DNA of 64,000 nucleotides from Paracentrotus lividus (lineage: Eukaryota > Echinodermata > Echinoidea > Camarodonta > Echinidae): NCBI GenBank assembly GCA_940671915.1, contig CALNVZ010003434.1, positions 4,226,395 through 4,290,394 on the forward strand. Reading direction: 5' to 3'. A model generated the notes under the pieces. It was not told where the DNA came from. It was given only the letters and a program-made list of their open reading frames with translations, and searched no databases. Position numbers and translations under genes: made by a program. This document shows positions 34,676-46,599 of this stretch, piece after piece (within the stretch, counting starts at the first letter, position 1; every line of letters begins with the position of its first letter).

Positions 34676-36135
34676 AAACCCCTTTTTGCCTCCAAACCTT
34701 CTTGAATTATCTTCTGTCTGGCCTTCTTTTGATTGGTTACCTTATAATGTTAGAGATCATGTCATTGATGTCTATTTGATGATTTGTCATCGCTGATCTG
34801 TGAAGGAGAGATCTTAGGGTATACAGCCAGAAAGGTCCTTTTAAAGATGATACCATTAACATCCTTTATGCTCTGAACAAATGATAACATATTTCTTTCT
34901 TTCTTTTATTCATTCATGATGTGAAATAACAAATTCAATTAAAGGGGACCAATACCCAAGGAAATAATCATTTTTATAAGAAAGAGCACAATCAGAGGAG
35001 CAATTTAAAAAAAGTTTCATCAAAATCGGTTATAAAATAAGAAAGTTATGGAAGCTTGAAAAGTCTCGTTTTACCTTCTATGGGGATCCTCAAACTGGCA
35101 ACATCGGCTTCAAAATAGCTGATTTTATGGACAACTCTCCATTGGTTTTGTACACAAATTTTCAGATTTTTCCCATTTTCTTTCAAAGTATGTCTTACCT
35201 CCTTCTGTGCTCAACATATGTTGTGTGAAATATATGTTCCCATGACATATTTTGAGCTCAGAAGTAAAAAAGACATATTTTGAAAGAAAAGAGGGAAAAT
35301 CTGAAAATTTGTGTACAAAACCAATGGAGAGTTGTCCATAAAATCAGCCATTTTGAAGCTGATGTTGCCAATTTGAGGATCCCCATAGAAGGTAAAACAA
35401 GACTTTTCAAACTTCCATAACTCTTTTATTTTATAACCGATTTTGATGAAACTTTTTTTAAATTGCTCCTCTCATTATGCTCTTTCCTATGAAAGTGATT
35501 TTTTCCTTGGGTATTGGTTTCCTTTAAGGAAAAAAAAAAGGTTTACATCAGAATACATTTGTAGGATCAATGCATAAACAGAGTTGTTTGAAGGGCAAAT
35601 TCCCTTCAAACATCTGTCATTCATCTTTTTATTTGTCACCATCTTCTGACAGGGACCGTTTTATGATTGACATCTTTAATCCAATCTTATCTGTTAAAAA
35701 GAAGGCATGCACGTCCTTTTGGAAGATAAAAGGTCCAATTCTATTCTTATGAGAGCCAAAAGGGCAGTAAGTCCTTATAAAATAATCAGAGAATAATCTG
35801 GAATGCCCTTTATGCTCTGAACAGCATCTCTCTCTCATCCTTTTCTTTGGTCGCTATCTCATGACAGAGACCATTTGATGAGTGTCATCATTCATCTAAT
35901 ATGATCACTTAAAGAGGTTTTCCACGCCCTTGTGCAAGATATAAGGTCATATATCATTTATTAAGAGGAAGAAGGGTATTAATGCCATGTAAAATGATAT
36001 GAGTAAGACCCTTAATGCTTTGAACAGAAAGGATATGCCTCCCATCTCTGTATTTGTTACTATTTGATAGAGACCATTTGATGATTGTCGTCTCTGATCC
36101 ATTAAAGAGAGGCATCCTTTTGATTTGTCCTCGTC
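34676..36135. repeat. Degenerate tandem repeat, units near 200 bp, split by a MITE
   Basis: CCTTTATGCTCTGAACA recurs at about 34863, 35806 and (as CCTTAATGCTTTGAACA) 36010. Each is followed within about 75-100 bases by a GACAGAGACCATTTGATGA-type segment in the better copies. TTAA MITE copy H divides the array. Several weak open frames across it are not protein-like. Confidence 0.5.
34939..35527. mobile_element. Foldback MITE with TTAA target duplication (copy H)
   Basis: Left TTAA-AGGGGACCAATACCCAAG, right TTGGGTATTGGTTTCCT-TTAA. Arms of about 250 bases pair almost throughout, for example CTGAAAATTTGTGTACAAAA with its inverse and AAATCAGCCATTTTGAAGC with its inverse. It has the same target site and AGGGG start as copy G but a different interior. 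It splits the tandem repeat at 34680..36130. Confidence 0.85.
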
Positions 36136-36905
36136 CTGCCATTATTGGAGCTGGCAGCTGAATTGATGAGCATTTGAGTGGCCCTCTACTTTCTACTGCA
36201 TACCCCCTTGCTTTCATCTGCCTAGTCTGAGGTCCGTACTGGGCAATCTGTCATTTTGATTTGAAATTTCAAGAAAACGCCTTTTCAAATATTCAACTTG
36301 CCTTTTTCTGTTGGCTCTATTAAAGGTACATTGTAGTCTACCTTACATATCAGTTACATGTAAGACATTTTTCGGAATACCAAATTCATCTTTTATGCAG
36401 GATCAGACAAAGTTTCTTTCAGATTTGACATTTTCTAGAATAATGATAATAATAATTGTCCATTTTCTAATTGTTGTCCATAAAGCCTGCATCACATGGT
36501 CCCGAAGTTGAGCCAAGATGGACACATGATCATGGAAAATTTTAAATTTTGCTTTTATCACGAAAGCACCAGGCCACATTCATGTACCCTTCGCGCGTTG
36601 TTCCAATGCCATTATGTAACATTCTGCAGACATCGTTCTCGTTTTGGTATTTGTTGGTTGTTGACCAAGTTTGGGGCTAACTTCGGGCGAACCCTAACAT
36701 TCCACATTTCGTGTGACCATCTTTTCTCAACTTCGGGAGAGTGTGACGCCACCTTTAAGGTTGGGGCATCCTTTGATATGTCCTTCTCCCACAATAATTG
36801 GAGCTGTCAGCTAAATTGATGCTCTTTTGAGTACCAGTCCGAGGTGCCAGGTGGCCTAGGGCAAGGGAATCCATCATTCTGATTGTACTTCTGGAAAACA
36901 TGCAT
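36110..36905. repeat. Duplicated segment about 660 bp apart with a MITE between
   Basis: GGCATCCTTTTGATTTGTCC with ATTGGAGCTGGCAGCTGAAT at 36113-36165 is repeated as GGCATCCTTTGATATGTCC with ATTGGAGCTGTCAGCTAAAT at 36766-36820. Both are followed by GTC(T/C)GAGGT and an ATCATTCTGATT-type stretch. The 36488..36756 inverted-repeat element lies between. Confidence 0.55.
36488..36756. mobile_element. Inverted-repeat element, CCGAAGTTGAG ends
   Basis: Left CACATGGTCCCGAAGTTGAG then CCAAGATGG; right CCATCTTTTCTCAACTTCGG then GAGAGTGTG. About 270 bp. Open frames on both strands show no domain. Confidence 0.65.
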
Positions 36906-37557
36906 TTCCAGATTTATCTCTTACATTAATTGCCTCTTGCTGTACCCTGCCTTGTTTTTGTTTCATTACATGAGTTATTGATGAGCAATTACAAAATCTT
37001 ACAAATTGGCAGTCATTATGCAATATTAAAAAGGGTTACATGCTTGTTCCTTCAATAGCAGACAGTGCTTTGTGACAAGTACTGAGATATTTCACCATTT
37101 AATGAAAGATGGAATGAGAGTTGAAGTTTTAACCCCTTTTTGCAAATTTTTGTTATCATGTTCGAAGAGGATACAGCATTAGTTATTGACAATGTTCAAC
37201 CATCTCTTGTATGATTGTGATGTGAGTTATAGTCCTTTTTCTGAAAAAGCAAGATATTATACTGATTAAAAAAAATTTGAATTTGGACAGGATTAACTAC
37301 AATAAATTTTCAGCCCCCCTCATGAAATAAATTAAAAATGGCATGCCCACATCGACCATAATTTTAGTTATATCTCTTCATTCTGATTAGCAATACGCTT
37401 GATTAAGGGTGTATGCATAATGTTTTCACATTTTCTTCAAGCATTTCTGTCACTTTTGACGAGTCTTTGACAAGGTTTCAAGATAAGATATGAATGGTAT
37501 TTTAATCTACCTTCTTGAATTATCTTTGAAAGCATCTTGAATCTCTTGAAATACTAA

Positions 37558-37726
37558 ATATCGTCTGTTGGGAGTCAGAAGGGCGTTATTGCATCTTATA
37601 GATGTTCCGTTGAGAGCCAGAACGGCGCTATTACTGTACAAAGTCAATGGTAATAGCACCCTTCTGGCTCCCAACGGAACATCCGTGATCTGCAATAGTG
37701 CCCTTCTGGCTCCAAGTCGACGATAT
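37558..37726. mobile_element. Near-complete palindrome, ATATCGTC ends
   Basis: 169 bp that folds along almost its full length: AGTCAGAAGGGCGTTATTGC pairs with GCAATAGTGCCCTTCTGGCT, and ATGTTCCGTTGAGAGCCAGA with TCTGGCTCCCAACGGAACAT. Each arm holds two versions of the GAGCCAGAAGGGC unit. Open frames on both strands mirror each other and are not genes. Confidence 0.85.
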
Positions 37727-37837
37727 ACTTTCCTGAGACAAGAGCGAGAAGAGCTTATTATTTTCCTCAATATTGAGTGAATGCCCTAGAATGGAAAATA
37801 TGCAATAAAGTCCTTCAATTCAATTCAATTTAATTGT

Positions 37838-38185
37838 CTAATTCCCATTTCGTCTATTGTTTATTTCGTCTAACGTCCACTTGGTGGAACACCACTACAT
37901 GTAAGTCAGTTCCTGTAACAAAGTGGTAATAGAACTAATAATCATTTGAGAATGAGATAAAAATGCAGTTTGGACGATTTGGCCGTTAGACCATGGATTC
38001 TATAGGACTGATTTAGACGAATTGGCAATTACATCAATTGAGAATTAGACCAATTATGTATGTATTAGACCAATGGGAAATTGGACCAGATTTTTATTAT
38101 ATCAAATGGGTTAAGCCCTAAGGTATTAGACAACAACAGAATTGGTCCAACTGCTACTAGACCAAGTGGATAAAAACCCTATATA
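37838..38185. repeat. Repeat rich in TTAGACCAATTGG motifs
   Basis: GTCTAA and TTAGACCAAT words recur about ten times in both orientations (TTCGTCTAACGTCC, ATTAGACCAATTATG, ATTAGACCAATGGG, CTAGACCAAGTGG). It begins at a TTCAATTCAATTC tail. Probably a decayed mobile element; no ends defined. Confidence 0.45.
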
Positions 38186-38693
38186 ATACTTTTTGTGTAT
38201 AATGTCTGCAAGGAGCCAGAGGGCTTGAATTTGAAATATAACAAGCATAAACTGCCATACGCTCTTGAAAGAGGCACTATTGTATGTGAAGTGTAAGATG
38301 GGGCTTGCTTGTACAACCTGACTTAAGTAATAATCAGTCACACGGCTTGTGATAATGGATGAAGAACGAATGCCCCATGGGTATGACAACTCATATACAG
38401 TACAGCATCCAGTGAATCAACGTGGACTGAAGACGTTTTGAGTCTGTCTCAAGTTTGTCTGAGGCTGTGTTAATACCCGCAAAAAATACCAGGATTAGGT
38501 ATTTATGGAACGCCTTGAGTGGTCATCATAAAAAAGGGTGTCATTTTATTTAAAGCCAAATATCAAAATAACATTCTCTGAAACTTATAAAGTTTCATCA
38601 TTAAATAAATTCAGATAATCAGCAAGATAATTGTTTAAATGATAATAATAGATACACATTACATGAAATATTTATATGATTTTTATAACATTT

Positions 38694-39794
38694 CATGACA
38701 TTTGATCCGATGACAATTGCTCCGCTGTAAATTCCATACACTAAATAGACCTAACTTAAAACCCCTTACCTCCCTAACTAACCTTAACCCGGCAAGATGG
38801 AAGTGTTACATGTAGCATCCCACATGACGAGAAACAAGGACATACAACCTTTCTGTGTTGGGGAAATCAAGCCTGCTGACAAAGTCCGGGATCTGGGAGT
38901 GGTCATTGATAGACACTTGTCGCTTCGTCGCCACGTAAATCTAATCTGTCGTCGAGCATCCTTCGCCCTGAGAAGGCTAGGTAGTATTCGCCATCTACTA
39001 AACCAGAAAACAACAGAGATATTGATCCACGCATTTGTTACGTCATTGCTGGACAATTGTAACAGTCTTCTGTTTGGCGTTCCTGATAAAGATGTGTCCA
39101 AACTCTAGAGAATTCAGAACTCTGCTGCTCGGCTAGTATCTATGTCTAAGAAATATGATCACATCACGCCAATCTTAAAAGAACTGCATTGGTTACCCAT
39201 TCATTCGCGCATTCAGTACAAAATAATCCTGCTCACATTTAAGGCTGTACATGTACCTGTCTGAGTTGGTAGCCCCCTATCAACCTACCAGATCGCTCAG
39301 ATCTGCTTCCCATAACCTGTTAGTTGTTAATAGGAGTAGAACGAAAACTTTCGGTGATAGGTCCTGCGAAAGTGCCGCACCAACCCTTTTGAATTCTCTT
39401 CCGGATGCTCTTCGTGCTCAGACAAACATAAATGTATTTGAAAGGGAACTAAAGACATATCTCTTCAACATTTCGTTTTGACTGTGCATTCAATCCCTCA
39501 GGACTGATTATTTATGCAATGGAAGAGTTTTCCAAAGCGGTTCATTTGATTAGAATGTTTTGCATTTATATACATTGTATGTGTGTTAATATTTGTATGC
39601 TTATTGTATATTAATTAATTTTGTTTTCTAGACATGTATCTTATGTTTTATAAAAGTATGATTTATTTCATGTAAAGCGCATTGGTATTGCAAATAGTGA
39701 TGAAATGCGCTATATAAAAACTAAATATTATTATTATTATTATTATAATAGACGAAAATAAATCCCAGAGCAATTGTCGCCGGTGCAAATGTTG
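38694..39794. mobile_element. Inverted-repeat element interrupted by a LINE
   Basis: Left end CATGACATTTGATCCGATGA and right end GTCGCCGGTGCAAATGTTG are inverted copies of each other. The same ends bound the element at 11516..11836. The interior near the left end has AACTTAAAACCCC and TAACCTTAACCC, matching the other copy. The LINE at 38790..39748 makes up most of the present length, so the original unit was only about 140-320 bp. Confidence 0.7.
38790..39748 (+). mobile_element. CR1/L2-type LINE, 5'-truncated, with (ATT)n tail
   Basis: Encodes the end of ORF2: VRDLGVVIDRHLS, HVNLICRRASFALRRLGSI, FVTSLLDNCNSLLFG, QNSAARLV, HWLPIHSRIQYKIILLTFK, then in a shifted frame YLSELVAPYQPTRSLRS, FGDRSCESAAPTLLNSLP and FERELKTYLF. 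This is the classical CR1/L2-like signature. It carries an in-frame amber at about 39106 (probably once a Gln codon) and a frameshift near 39250. The 3' end has the usual short hairpin-like AAAGCGCATTGG / GCGCTATATAAA segment followed by (ATT)n to 39748. It sits inside an older inverted-repeat element (38694..39794). Confidence 0.88.
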
Positions 39795-40254
39795 TTTCTC
39801 CATGTTTACCTCGTGTTTCTGTATATTGCCTAGTGTTAACTAATCATTACCCAACTTACATACATACTAAATGATACTGTATGTAGCTCAGTTACCCTGG
39901 TGAAGCTTTAACAGCATTCAATGATTTTCTTCCTAATGTTACCCAGTCACCTCACCTGGGTCGAGTGTAACAAATGTAACATCTTGCCAAATTGGTTTGG
40001 CCTCACGATGTTTGATAAAAATACCAGACTCTGACATTGCCTGACAGGTATAAACACCACCTACATGCAAACCTTGATTTTTGACTCTCTCTCTATTTAG
40101 TGTGGTCACACTTGCTGAAAATATATTTTATACTTAAAGTGCCAGACCGGACCGAGAAATGAAAACCCAAATTACATATAAAACGAAAGCTAATAATTTT
40201 TCGTAATACAACAATTCCCAATTTAAGCGTTTTTATTGTCCATCTAGAAAGTAT

Positions 40255-40625
40255 TTCATTAAAAAGGTGATCGAACCCCGACCAGGCCATCCCTCCCAAA
40301 ACTCGAAAAAGTACCCCTACTTTATTGGCGCGGCTGATGACGTAAAAAAATTTTAACGGAATTCTACATGTACATGGTGTACATGCTAGATGTTGAATGA
40401 ATTTGCCCTTTCATTCCATAACAATAGAATTCTAGCACACATGGGGTCTATTGTTCTGACATAGCAATACAAACGTGTTTTCTAAAGGCTAAACCAAATC
40501 ATGCCTGGCCGTAGCATTCCCTTAACATTCTTTGACGTCATCAACAGCACCGTTAAAATAGGGGTAACGTTTCGAGTATTTGGGAGGGATGGCCTGGTTG
40601 AGGTTCGATCACCTTTTTATGAATA
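40255..40625. mobile_element. Foldback element, GGTGATCGAACCCCGACC ends
   Basis: Left AAAGGTGATCGAACCCCGAC, CAGGCCATCCCTCCC, AGTACCCCTAC; right GTAGGGG-type TAGGGGTAACG, GGGAGGGATGGCCTGG, GAGGTTCGATCACCTTT. A GACGTCATCA / TGATGACGTAA pair lies further in. Mirror-image open frames beginning MGGMAW on both sides come from the repeat. The GTTCGATCACC string resembles a tRNA T-arm by chance only. Confidence 0.82.
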
Positions 40626-41312
40626 CTGTTATGACAATTGAATTTATTTTTGGGGCATTTATGTTATACGCCTACTTAGCTATCAATCGATGTAAGGTTG
40701 TATTTACTCCGTCCACGGTCTGTAATGTAACTGTGCAGTATGAGCATGCTCATGAGCCATTTCCATTCATTTTAATTCTTCATTATATGTGGGAGCTCTT
40801 GTCTGAAGTTGTAAAAAAAGTGCTTTTTCTCTGATTATTCAAGCAGTTACTTCAGCTTTTTGCCATCCTGTGGTAATCTTCAGAAAGACTTGCTCCTTTA
40901 AAGCACCTTGTCATCTATGATAACCTACGTCAAACTTTCCAGTCTAACGAACAAGTCTTCAATTTGCCTGATCTGCTTTTCTCATTAAATAGACTATTTT
41001 CTTTTCAGCCCAGAAAGCAAGCATACAAGCCTGCCGCACAATGCAAGCATCTAAACCCTCGTTCACATTGGGAAGATTACTGGTGTACTTTGTAGCATTA
41101 TCCTATCAAATTTATTTGAATTTAGGCTTGTTTCTCAAACAGATTCAAATATATGCTGTCATGGCACTCAATTTCTTTCTTGAAATGTAGCATAATATCT
41201 GCCCCAATTCTGATCATGAGAACTACCAATGAAAAGGTTTTGCTTGTGCCATCTGTTTTTATGGATCTACAAAGAATTGCTGTTGAAAGTTAGTTATGTG
41301 ATCTTTCTTATC

Positions 41313-41462
41313 AGGACAACTAACCCCTGGACAATTACCCCCAAGAAATAGGGTAAGAGTTAGGTTTAAGGTTAGATCGAGCTTGTAGCTTTTTTTTTTT
41401 TTTTTTTGGGGGGGGGGGTAGTTTTCCTATGGTCCATTTGGTCTAGGGGTAGTTGTTGTCCT
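41313..41462. mobile_element. Small inverted-repeat element, AGGACAACTA ends
   Basis: AGGACAACTAACCCCTGG and CTAGGGGTAGTTGTTGTCCT are inverted ends, 150 bp apart, with T and G runs inside. A related AACTACCCC / GGGGTACATTGTAGTTGTCC pair lies at about 51500..51600. Confidence 0.6.
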
Positions 41463-41639
41463 CAAACTATGATCTTTCTCTAAAGATGATAGCCAAACCA
41501 GGTTTGTCTGTTATACCAAATATTAAGAAAAGACATATAATGTTCCTTGTTATCTACATCTTTGTTTGTGAACAGGCCCTGTCTTCCTTGAAGTTCACCC
41601 ATCCTCAATTCCTGCGCACTGCATCAGTTCACACTGCCT

Positions 41640-42700
41640 GCCCTTTAGTGATATTACAAATTGCATAATTTTCTGGGTATACGCCTAGACATATATACCC
41701 TGCATATATGATGAGGAGGATCGCGGAAGTCCAATATTGCTCTTAACGTGGTTTGCGTACTTACTTTAGCGAATCCCCGGGGTGCGTTAGATTATTGAGT
41801 TTAAGCTGAGATTATGACATAGGTTTTCTCTGTTGATATGATATGGAATGCTAATAGGGATTTTGACATGTAGAGGCCAATAATTATGGTAATCTACAAT
41901 GCGAACATGTATGCGTACTGACTGTAAAATGAGTCTGACTGACAGTAGTGTAAGTTTAGAAATAATATGTTTGTGCAAACTAGAGATTAATATATACTGA
42001 ATGTAAAAATGACAGATGACATCAAGAGATTCATGTCGAGAAGTAGAGTGAGACTGAAAAGGATGACATAATTTTTTATGATTAATCTGTAAAATAGTTC
42101 TAATGTTTATGAGAATTTTGTGATATGGTGTTAACTAGAGATATATGATTTGTTGACTGCAAAGTGAAGTGGATATGAGTGAGAGAAATATTAAGAGATA
42201 GAATGATAGACGCATTGAGAGAAGAGTGCTTCAATTATTAATTTGCTGTGCATGCATAACACTACAATCATGTACAATGATATTAAATTTATCGTGACCC
42301 TATAGCTTGATTTGGGGCAGTATTTGTTTAATTGTCCTTGGGTTTGAATGAACACTGCAATGTTGCACCTGTTTTCTACCAAAATAGAGTGTTTATTCAT
42401 TCACAGTCATGTGAAAAGGTCATACTGTTTTAACCCATTGACAACTAAATCCTATTCTTCCCACAGACTTTCCTATGTATTACACTACCCACATGGTTCC
42501 TAGAGCTTATGAGTTGATTTGGATATGATATGGAATAGAAGGTTCATATATTCCCACTGAAGAAAGAAGACAGAGAAAAGAAGAAAATTCAATGCTCTAA
42601 TTTTCCCTCGTTGATTGAAAAGCTTTTATTGAAAAATGAGTTCATATCTTCTTTAGACAGCACACACACATGGATGCTGCTCTGGAGATGTTTTCTGAAA
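41640..42700. other. No gene recognised
   Basis: AT-rich, no repeat or coding signature that I can support. Confidence 0.45.
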
Positions 42701-42789
42701 TTCTGGCTATTTCTCTTCCCTCTCCATCTCGCTTTCTACATGTTTGTCTTAAAAAAAAAAAATCTCTAGTGGTAATGTCTTTCTCTTTG

Positions 42790-43161
42790 TCTTTTCACCT
42801 CTGCACCTCTCTCTCTCTCTCTCTCTGTCTCTCTGTCTCTCTGTCTTACTCTCTCTTCTCTCCTTTTCTCTTACTTTGTTTCTTTTCTTTCTTTTCTGTC
42901 TCTCTCCCTGTCTCCCTGGTCTATATCCATCTCTAACTTTTCCTGTAATCCAATTCAGATAATTGTTATTTCCCAAAAATGTATCTCTTCCTATCTTACT
43001 GCCCTTCTCTCTTTCCTTCTCTCTCTTCTCTCTTCCTCTTCATATCTCCCCCTCTTTCTTTATTTCTCTTTCTTCAATGGTCTACATTATAAGATTCCTT
43101 CAGCGTTTTCAATAATCATGGACTTTGACAGTTAATGTTCTCCTTCTTACTACTCCCCCCT

Positions 43162-43197
<36 letters not shown>

Positions 43198-43290
43198 CTT
43201 CCCCGCCCCTATATTCCTCCTATACACTCCGTCTTGCCCTCTTTTCCCTTCATTCTCTCTCTCACTCTCTCTCTCTTCCTTTGAGGTACC
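42790..43290. repeat. CT-rich microsatellite cluster
   Basis: Several (CT)n runs (about 42805-42930, 43011-43075, 43155-43195, 43255-43280) separated by short unique DNA. Serine-rich and Arg/Glu-rich frames here are artefacts. Confidence 0.9.
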
Positions 43291-43738
43291 AAGCCTGTGA
43301 AGTGAGCTCATCTTCAAATCCATCATATCCCTAAGGCTCTTCCTATGTTTTGTTTTCACCGCTCAATGATTTCTTTTATCAACAAATCCTGGGCAGAGCT
43401 GCTTGCTTTCAACAAGCACACGTGTGTTTTTGCAGGTGGCCGGTTCAGATTCATCTCCATACATAAAACATGAATATGTGGGACTGAGGGTCCGAAAATG
43501 AGGCCAATGTCTCATATGGGAACTGCTTCAGATAATGTTAAGGGCTATCTTAAATATTAAAAAAATTTAGGGTTTATATGGTTGTGAATTAGGAATTTGA
43601 GATTGTAGTGATTAAGAACATAGATGATTTTCCATTTTGTTATTTTAATAAAAGTTTTAAACGTTCTCTGTGAGTGGAATCTCCAGGGAATTCGCCTTGT
43701 AATCAGTTTGTTTGATAAACAACAAAAACAATAATGAT

Positions 43739-43785
43739 CATAATAATAATAATAATAATAAAGTGGTTCTTGTATAGCGCATAAT
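43739..43785 (-). mobile_element. LINE 3' tail remnant, minus strand
   Basis: (AAT)n followed by AAAGTGGTTCTTGTATAGCG and C, the inverse of a GCGCTATACAAG-(ATT)n tail. Confidence 0.55.
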
Positions 43786-44677
43786 CAATTAAAACTGCTC
43801 TAGATATGCTTTCCATACAGCTCTCAAATATTACACTACAACGAAAATAGATAAGTCTTAAGGTGTCTTTCAAATGATTCAAAGTACTACACCGTAGATG
43901 GGCTGGCAACCCAAATTATGATTATAAAATAAACAATTAAACAACTTGTCCAGTTATCTCTACAATAGACCTTGACTTCACATTCATGTTTTTTCCTGTT
44001 TTCTTTTATCCTGCAAACGGTTGGTCGAATTTATACACAATAAATTTGTTACTCGATGTGTCTATAATTTGATGGTATTAAAGGTCAAGTAGTCTTTATA
44101 CACCGTAATGTTGGAAGAAAAGTATATAAGCATGCTCTATCCATTAGCAGCATGGTTGCACAATTTCTGTAAATGTCATATCGCTGACGAGAGATTATTG
44201 GAGCATTTCGCTGATCTCCGGGCCGCGTGACCCACTTAGGTCCCATACCTCCCTCGTGGGGTCCGTAATGTATAATGTGCTTTTATCTGCGACTCCAGTA
44301 TGGGATCTTATGTTGCCCGTAAGTGGGAGGCTCTGACATTTAGTAGCCCTTGGGGCAAGTTGATATTGAGAGGAGATTTTCATATTTTGTCCTCGTGAGA
44401 GTCGGAAGGACTTTAATTATTTATTTAATGTCAAAGCTAGATGCCTCATAGGTCTGAACAGACAATATGTTTGGTGAATTTAGTAGAGAGAACATAGCTC
44501 TTATTCATTTTTTTTAGTTTACCCTTTTTGTGAGGCATAAAAGTCTAGCTCAGCCAATAATTGTTGGACCAAGCTCTCTTTCTCTTCTTGGACAAGAGCA
44601 TTTTGTAATGAAAGACCTATGCTCACATGTCATTGACATATAAATTGCTGAAGATTCTATAGAAATAGAGTTACAAT

Positions 44678-44825
44678 GGCCCGAATTCACAAATGTGGTT
44701 TAGTTAGTCCATGGTCTAAATCAATTGTTTAAACCACGGATTTAGACCATGGTCTAAATTTTGGTATTCACAAACCACCTGATATAGACCATGGACTAAC
44801 TAAACCACGTTTGTGAATTCGGGCC
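44678..44825. mobile_element. Palindromic MITE, GGCCCGAATTCACAAA ends
   Basis: 148 bp. Ends GGCCCGAATTCACAAATGTG and ACGTTTGTGAATTCGGGCC; inner arms AGTTAGTCCATGGTCTAAAT and ATAGACCATGGACTAACTAA also pair. Non-coding. Confidence 0.88.
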
Positions 44826-44836
44826 TATGTGTCTAT

Positions 44837-45040
44837 TACTGTATAAGCCAATATTTTCGCGTACAGATATTTTCGCGATTTTGGACTAATTGGGGAAATT
44901 CGCGAGAGCAAAATTTCGCGATTTTGGTGATGACTTCATTACTATAAATAGCCTTGTACTGAAGTGGAAATTTTCGCGATGACCGACTCGCGAAATTCGC
45001 GAAAATAAAGTCACCGCGAAAATAACCACTTATACAGTAT
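44837..45040. mobile_element. MITE with CTGTATAAG ends, TA flanks and TTTTCGCG motifs
   Basis: Ends TACTGTATAAGCCAATATTT and CCACTTATACAGTA, with TA on both sides. The interior is full of TTTCGCGA or its inverse (about eight copies). A decayed copy lies at 52025..52190. Confidence 0.85.
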
Positions 45041-45049
45041 GTTTTCTTA

Positions 45050-46540
45050 CCACACTAAGCATGAAACATACTCACTGAAACCCTTTGATGAACAAGAGCT
45101 TGGTCTAATTGATTAGTTTTGAAATGAAAAGAATTAAGAGAAATCATGAGATCTGAATAAATTGTTGAAGGTCATCCTTCTATCCTCAGCTAAATGTAGT
45201 TTCTTGAACCCAAACACCGTAAGTATGGAGGCATACAGATTGTCTTGAACATAAAGTTTGACCCCATAGACTGCAGAGAACCAGAGGGGATGTTAACTAT
45301 TTAATAGTTTTCATTACTGTACTCGTGGAAATATTCACAGTAGATTAAATATAACGGACTTTCGTGAGAAGATCGGCAGACACGAATTAAAAAACCCATG
45401 AATTTGTAGGGCATGCTTTCTTATGCATGTATTTAATGTGTTCAAATGCATGCTTAGGTACATGCAACACAAATATAAGAACCTGTGAATATGTTATGAG
45501 GCCGATAAGCACAAAAAGAATTAATCGCACAAAAAAATAACATCTAATACAGTATGCCATTTTAGTTCTTAGCAGGGATATGCAGAGCAACATGCCTTCT
45601 GCAGCTCGCATCACTCACCCTCTATAAGTTTCCATGACGAGTGTCTATTCTCTTGACCTTTTATAATAGCGCAGGGCATGTATATCCAGTAATCTCTATT
45701 TTCCTGTGTTTCTGTGAATCCGTTTACAACGCTATACTGCCATCTTTTAGGACAAAAGGAAACAACTGATGCTTATTACCAAATTGAGGTATATTTCAGG
45801 TCTGGACATCATGTTACATAAAATTAATGTTCAACAATTTTGGGGGGTCAGTAATTAGCATGTCAAAAGGACACACCAGCAATTCAGAGACGGGAATCGT
45901 ATATATGGATTTCTGAATAGTCTGCATTTCCAAATTGTGACTTGGTTCCTTTTATCTTGGTGTAAAGCAGTAAGGGGTTTGCAAGTCTTTCTGTGAGGTC
46001 ATTGATAAATTTATTTTTTTTAAGGGATGTAGTAACATTGAATGATATTCAAATCACATTTTATTCGATTTAGCTTATTTTGCCAACATAATTATAAACA
46101 CTTAGGTGAATCTCGTATCTCTTCAAAATTGCAAGCTAATTGCTTGCTTTACCTTCAAGATATCAATGATTTCATACTCAAATTTTATAAACCAACACCG
46201 GATGGTTTATAAAACCATGTGCTTTTCCGCATAGCACAACACACACACCCATTTCCTATTGTATAGTCCCCCGTCTCTATAACGGCCTGATGAGCTAGCA
46301 GTAGAGGGTACTGGTGTTCAGCTGTATGCTTGGCATTGTTTGTTGCACTGTTTTAAGGTAGTAAATGACTTCCATTTGATCTGAAACTTTCAGTAGTTTG
46401 TTTTTACTGTTGGAAAAATATAATTTTATTAATCTTGATCTAAATGCTCTTGTTTTTGAAAGTTACTAAATCCCTTTAAAGGGCTCATGCTTCTTCATGT
46501 TTACATCAATTGCCTCAAGCATGTAAATGTGTGTGTATGT
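45050..46540. other. No gene recognised
   Basis: AT-rich, between the TTTTCGCG MITE and a (GA)n microsatellite; no coding signature. Confidence 0.45.
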
Positions 46541-46545
46541 GTGTA

Positions 46546-46546
46546 T

Positions 46547-46598
<52 letters not shown>

Positions 46599-46599
46599 T
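46546..46599. repeat. (GA)n microsatellite
   Basis: About 54 bases of GA, next to a short (GT)n. Confidence 0.92.

Noticed and set aside
36496-36819. 107-codon plus-strand frame and its 60-codon minus-strand counterpart
   Set aside because: They overlap an inverted-repeat element and a duplicated segment; no domain is visible.
40265-40285. tRNA-like T-arm GGTTCGATCACC (read on the minus strand)
   Set aside because: No anticodon arm, acceptor pairing or A box around it; it is part of a terminal inverted repeat.
40093-40834. Two frames both beginning MGGMAW, on opposite strands
   Set aside because: They mirror each other because they lie on the two arms of the foldback element at 40255..40625.
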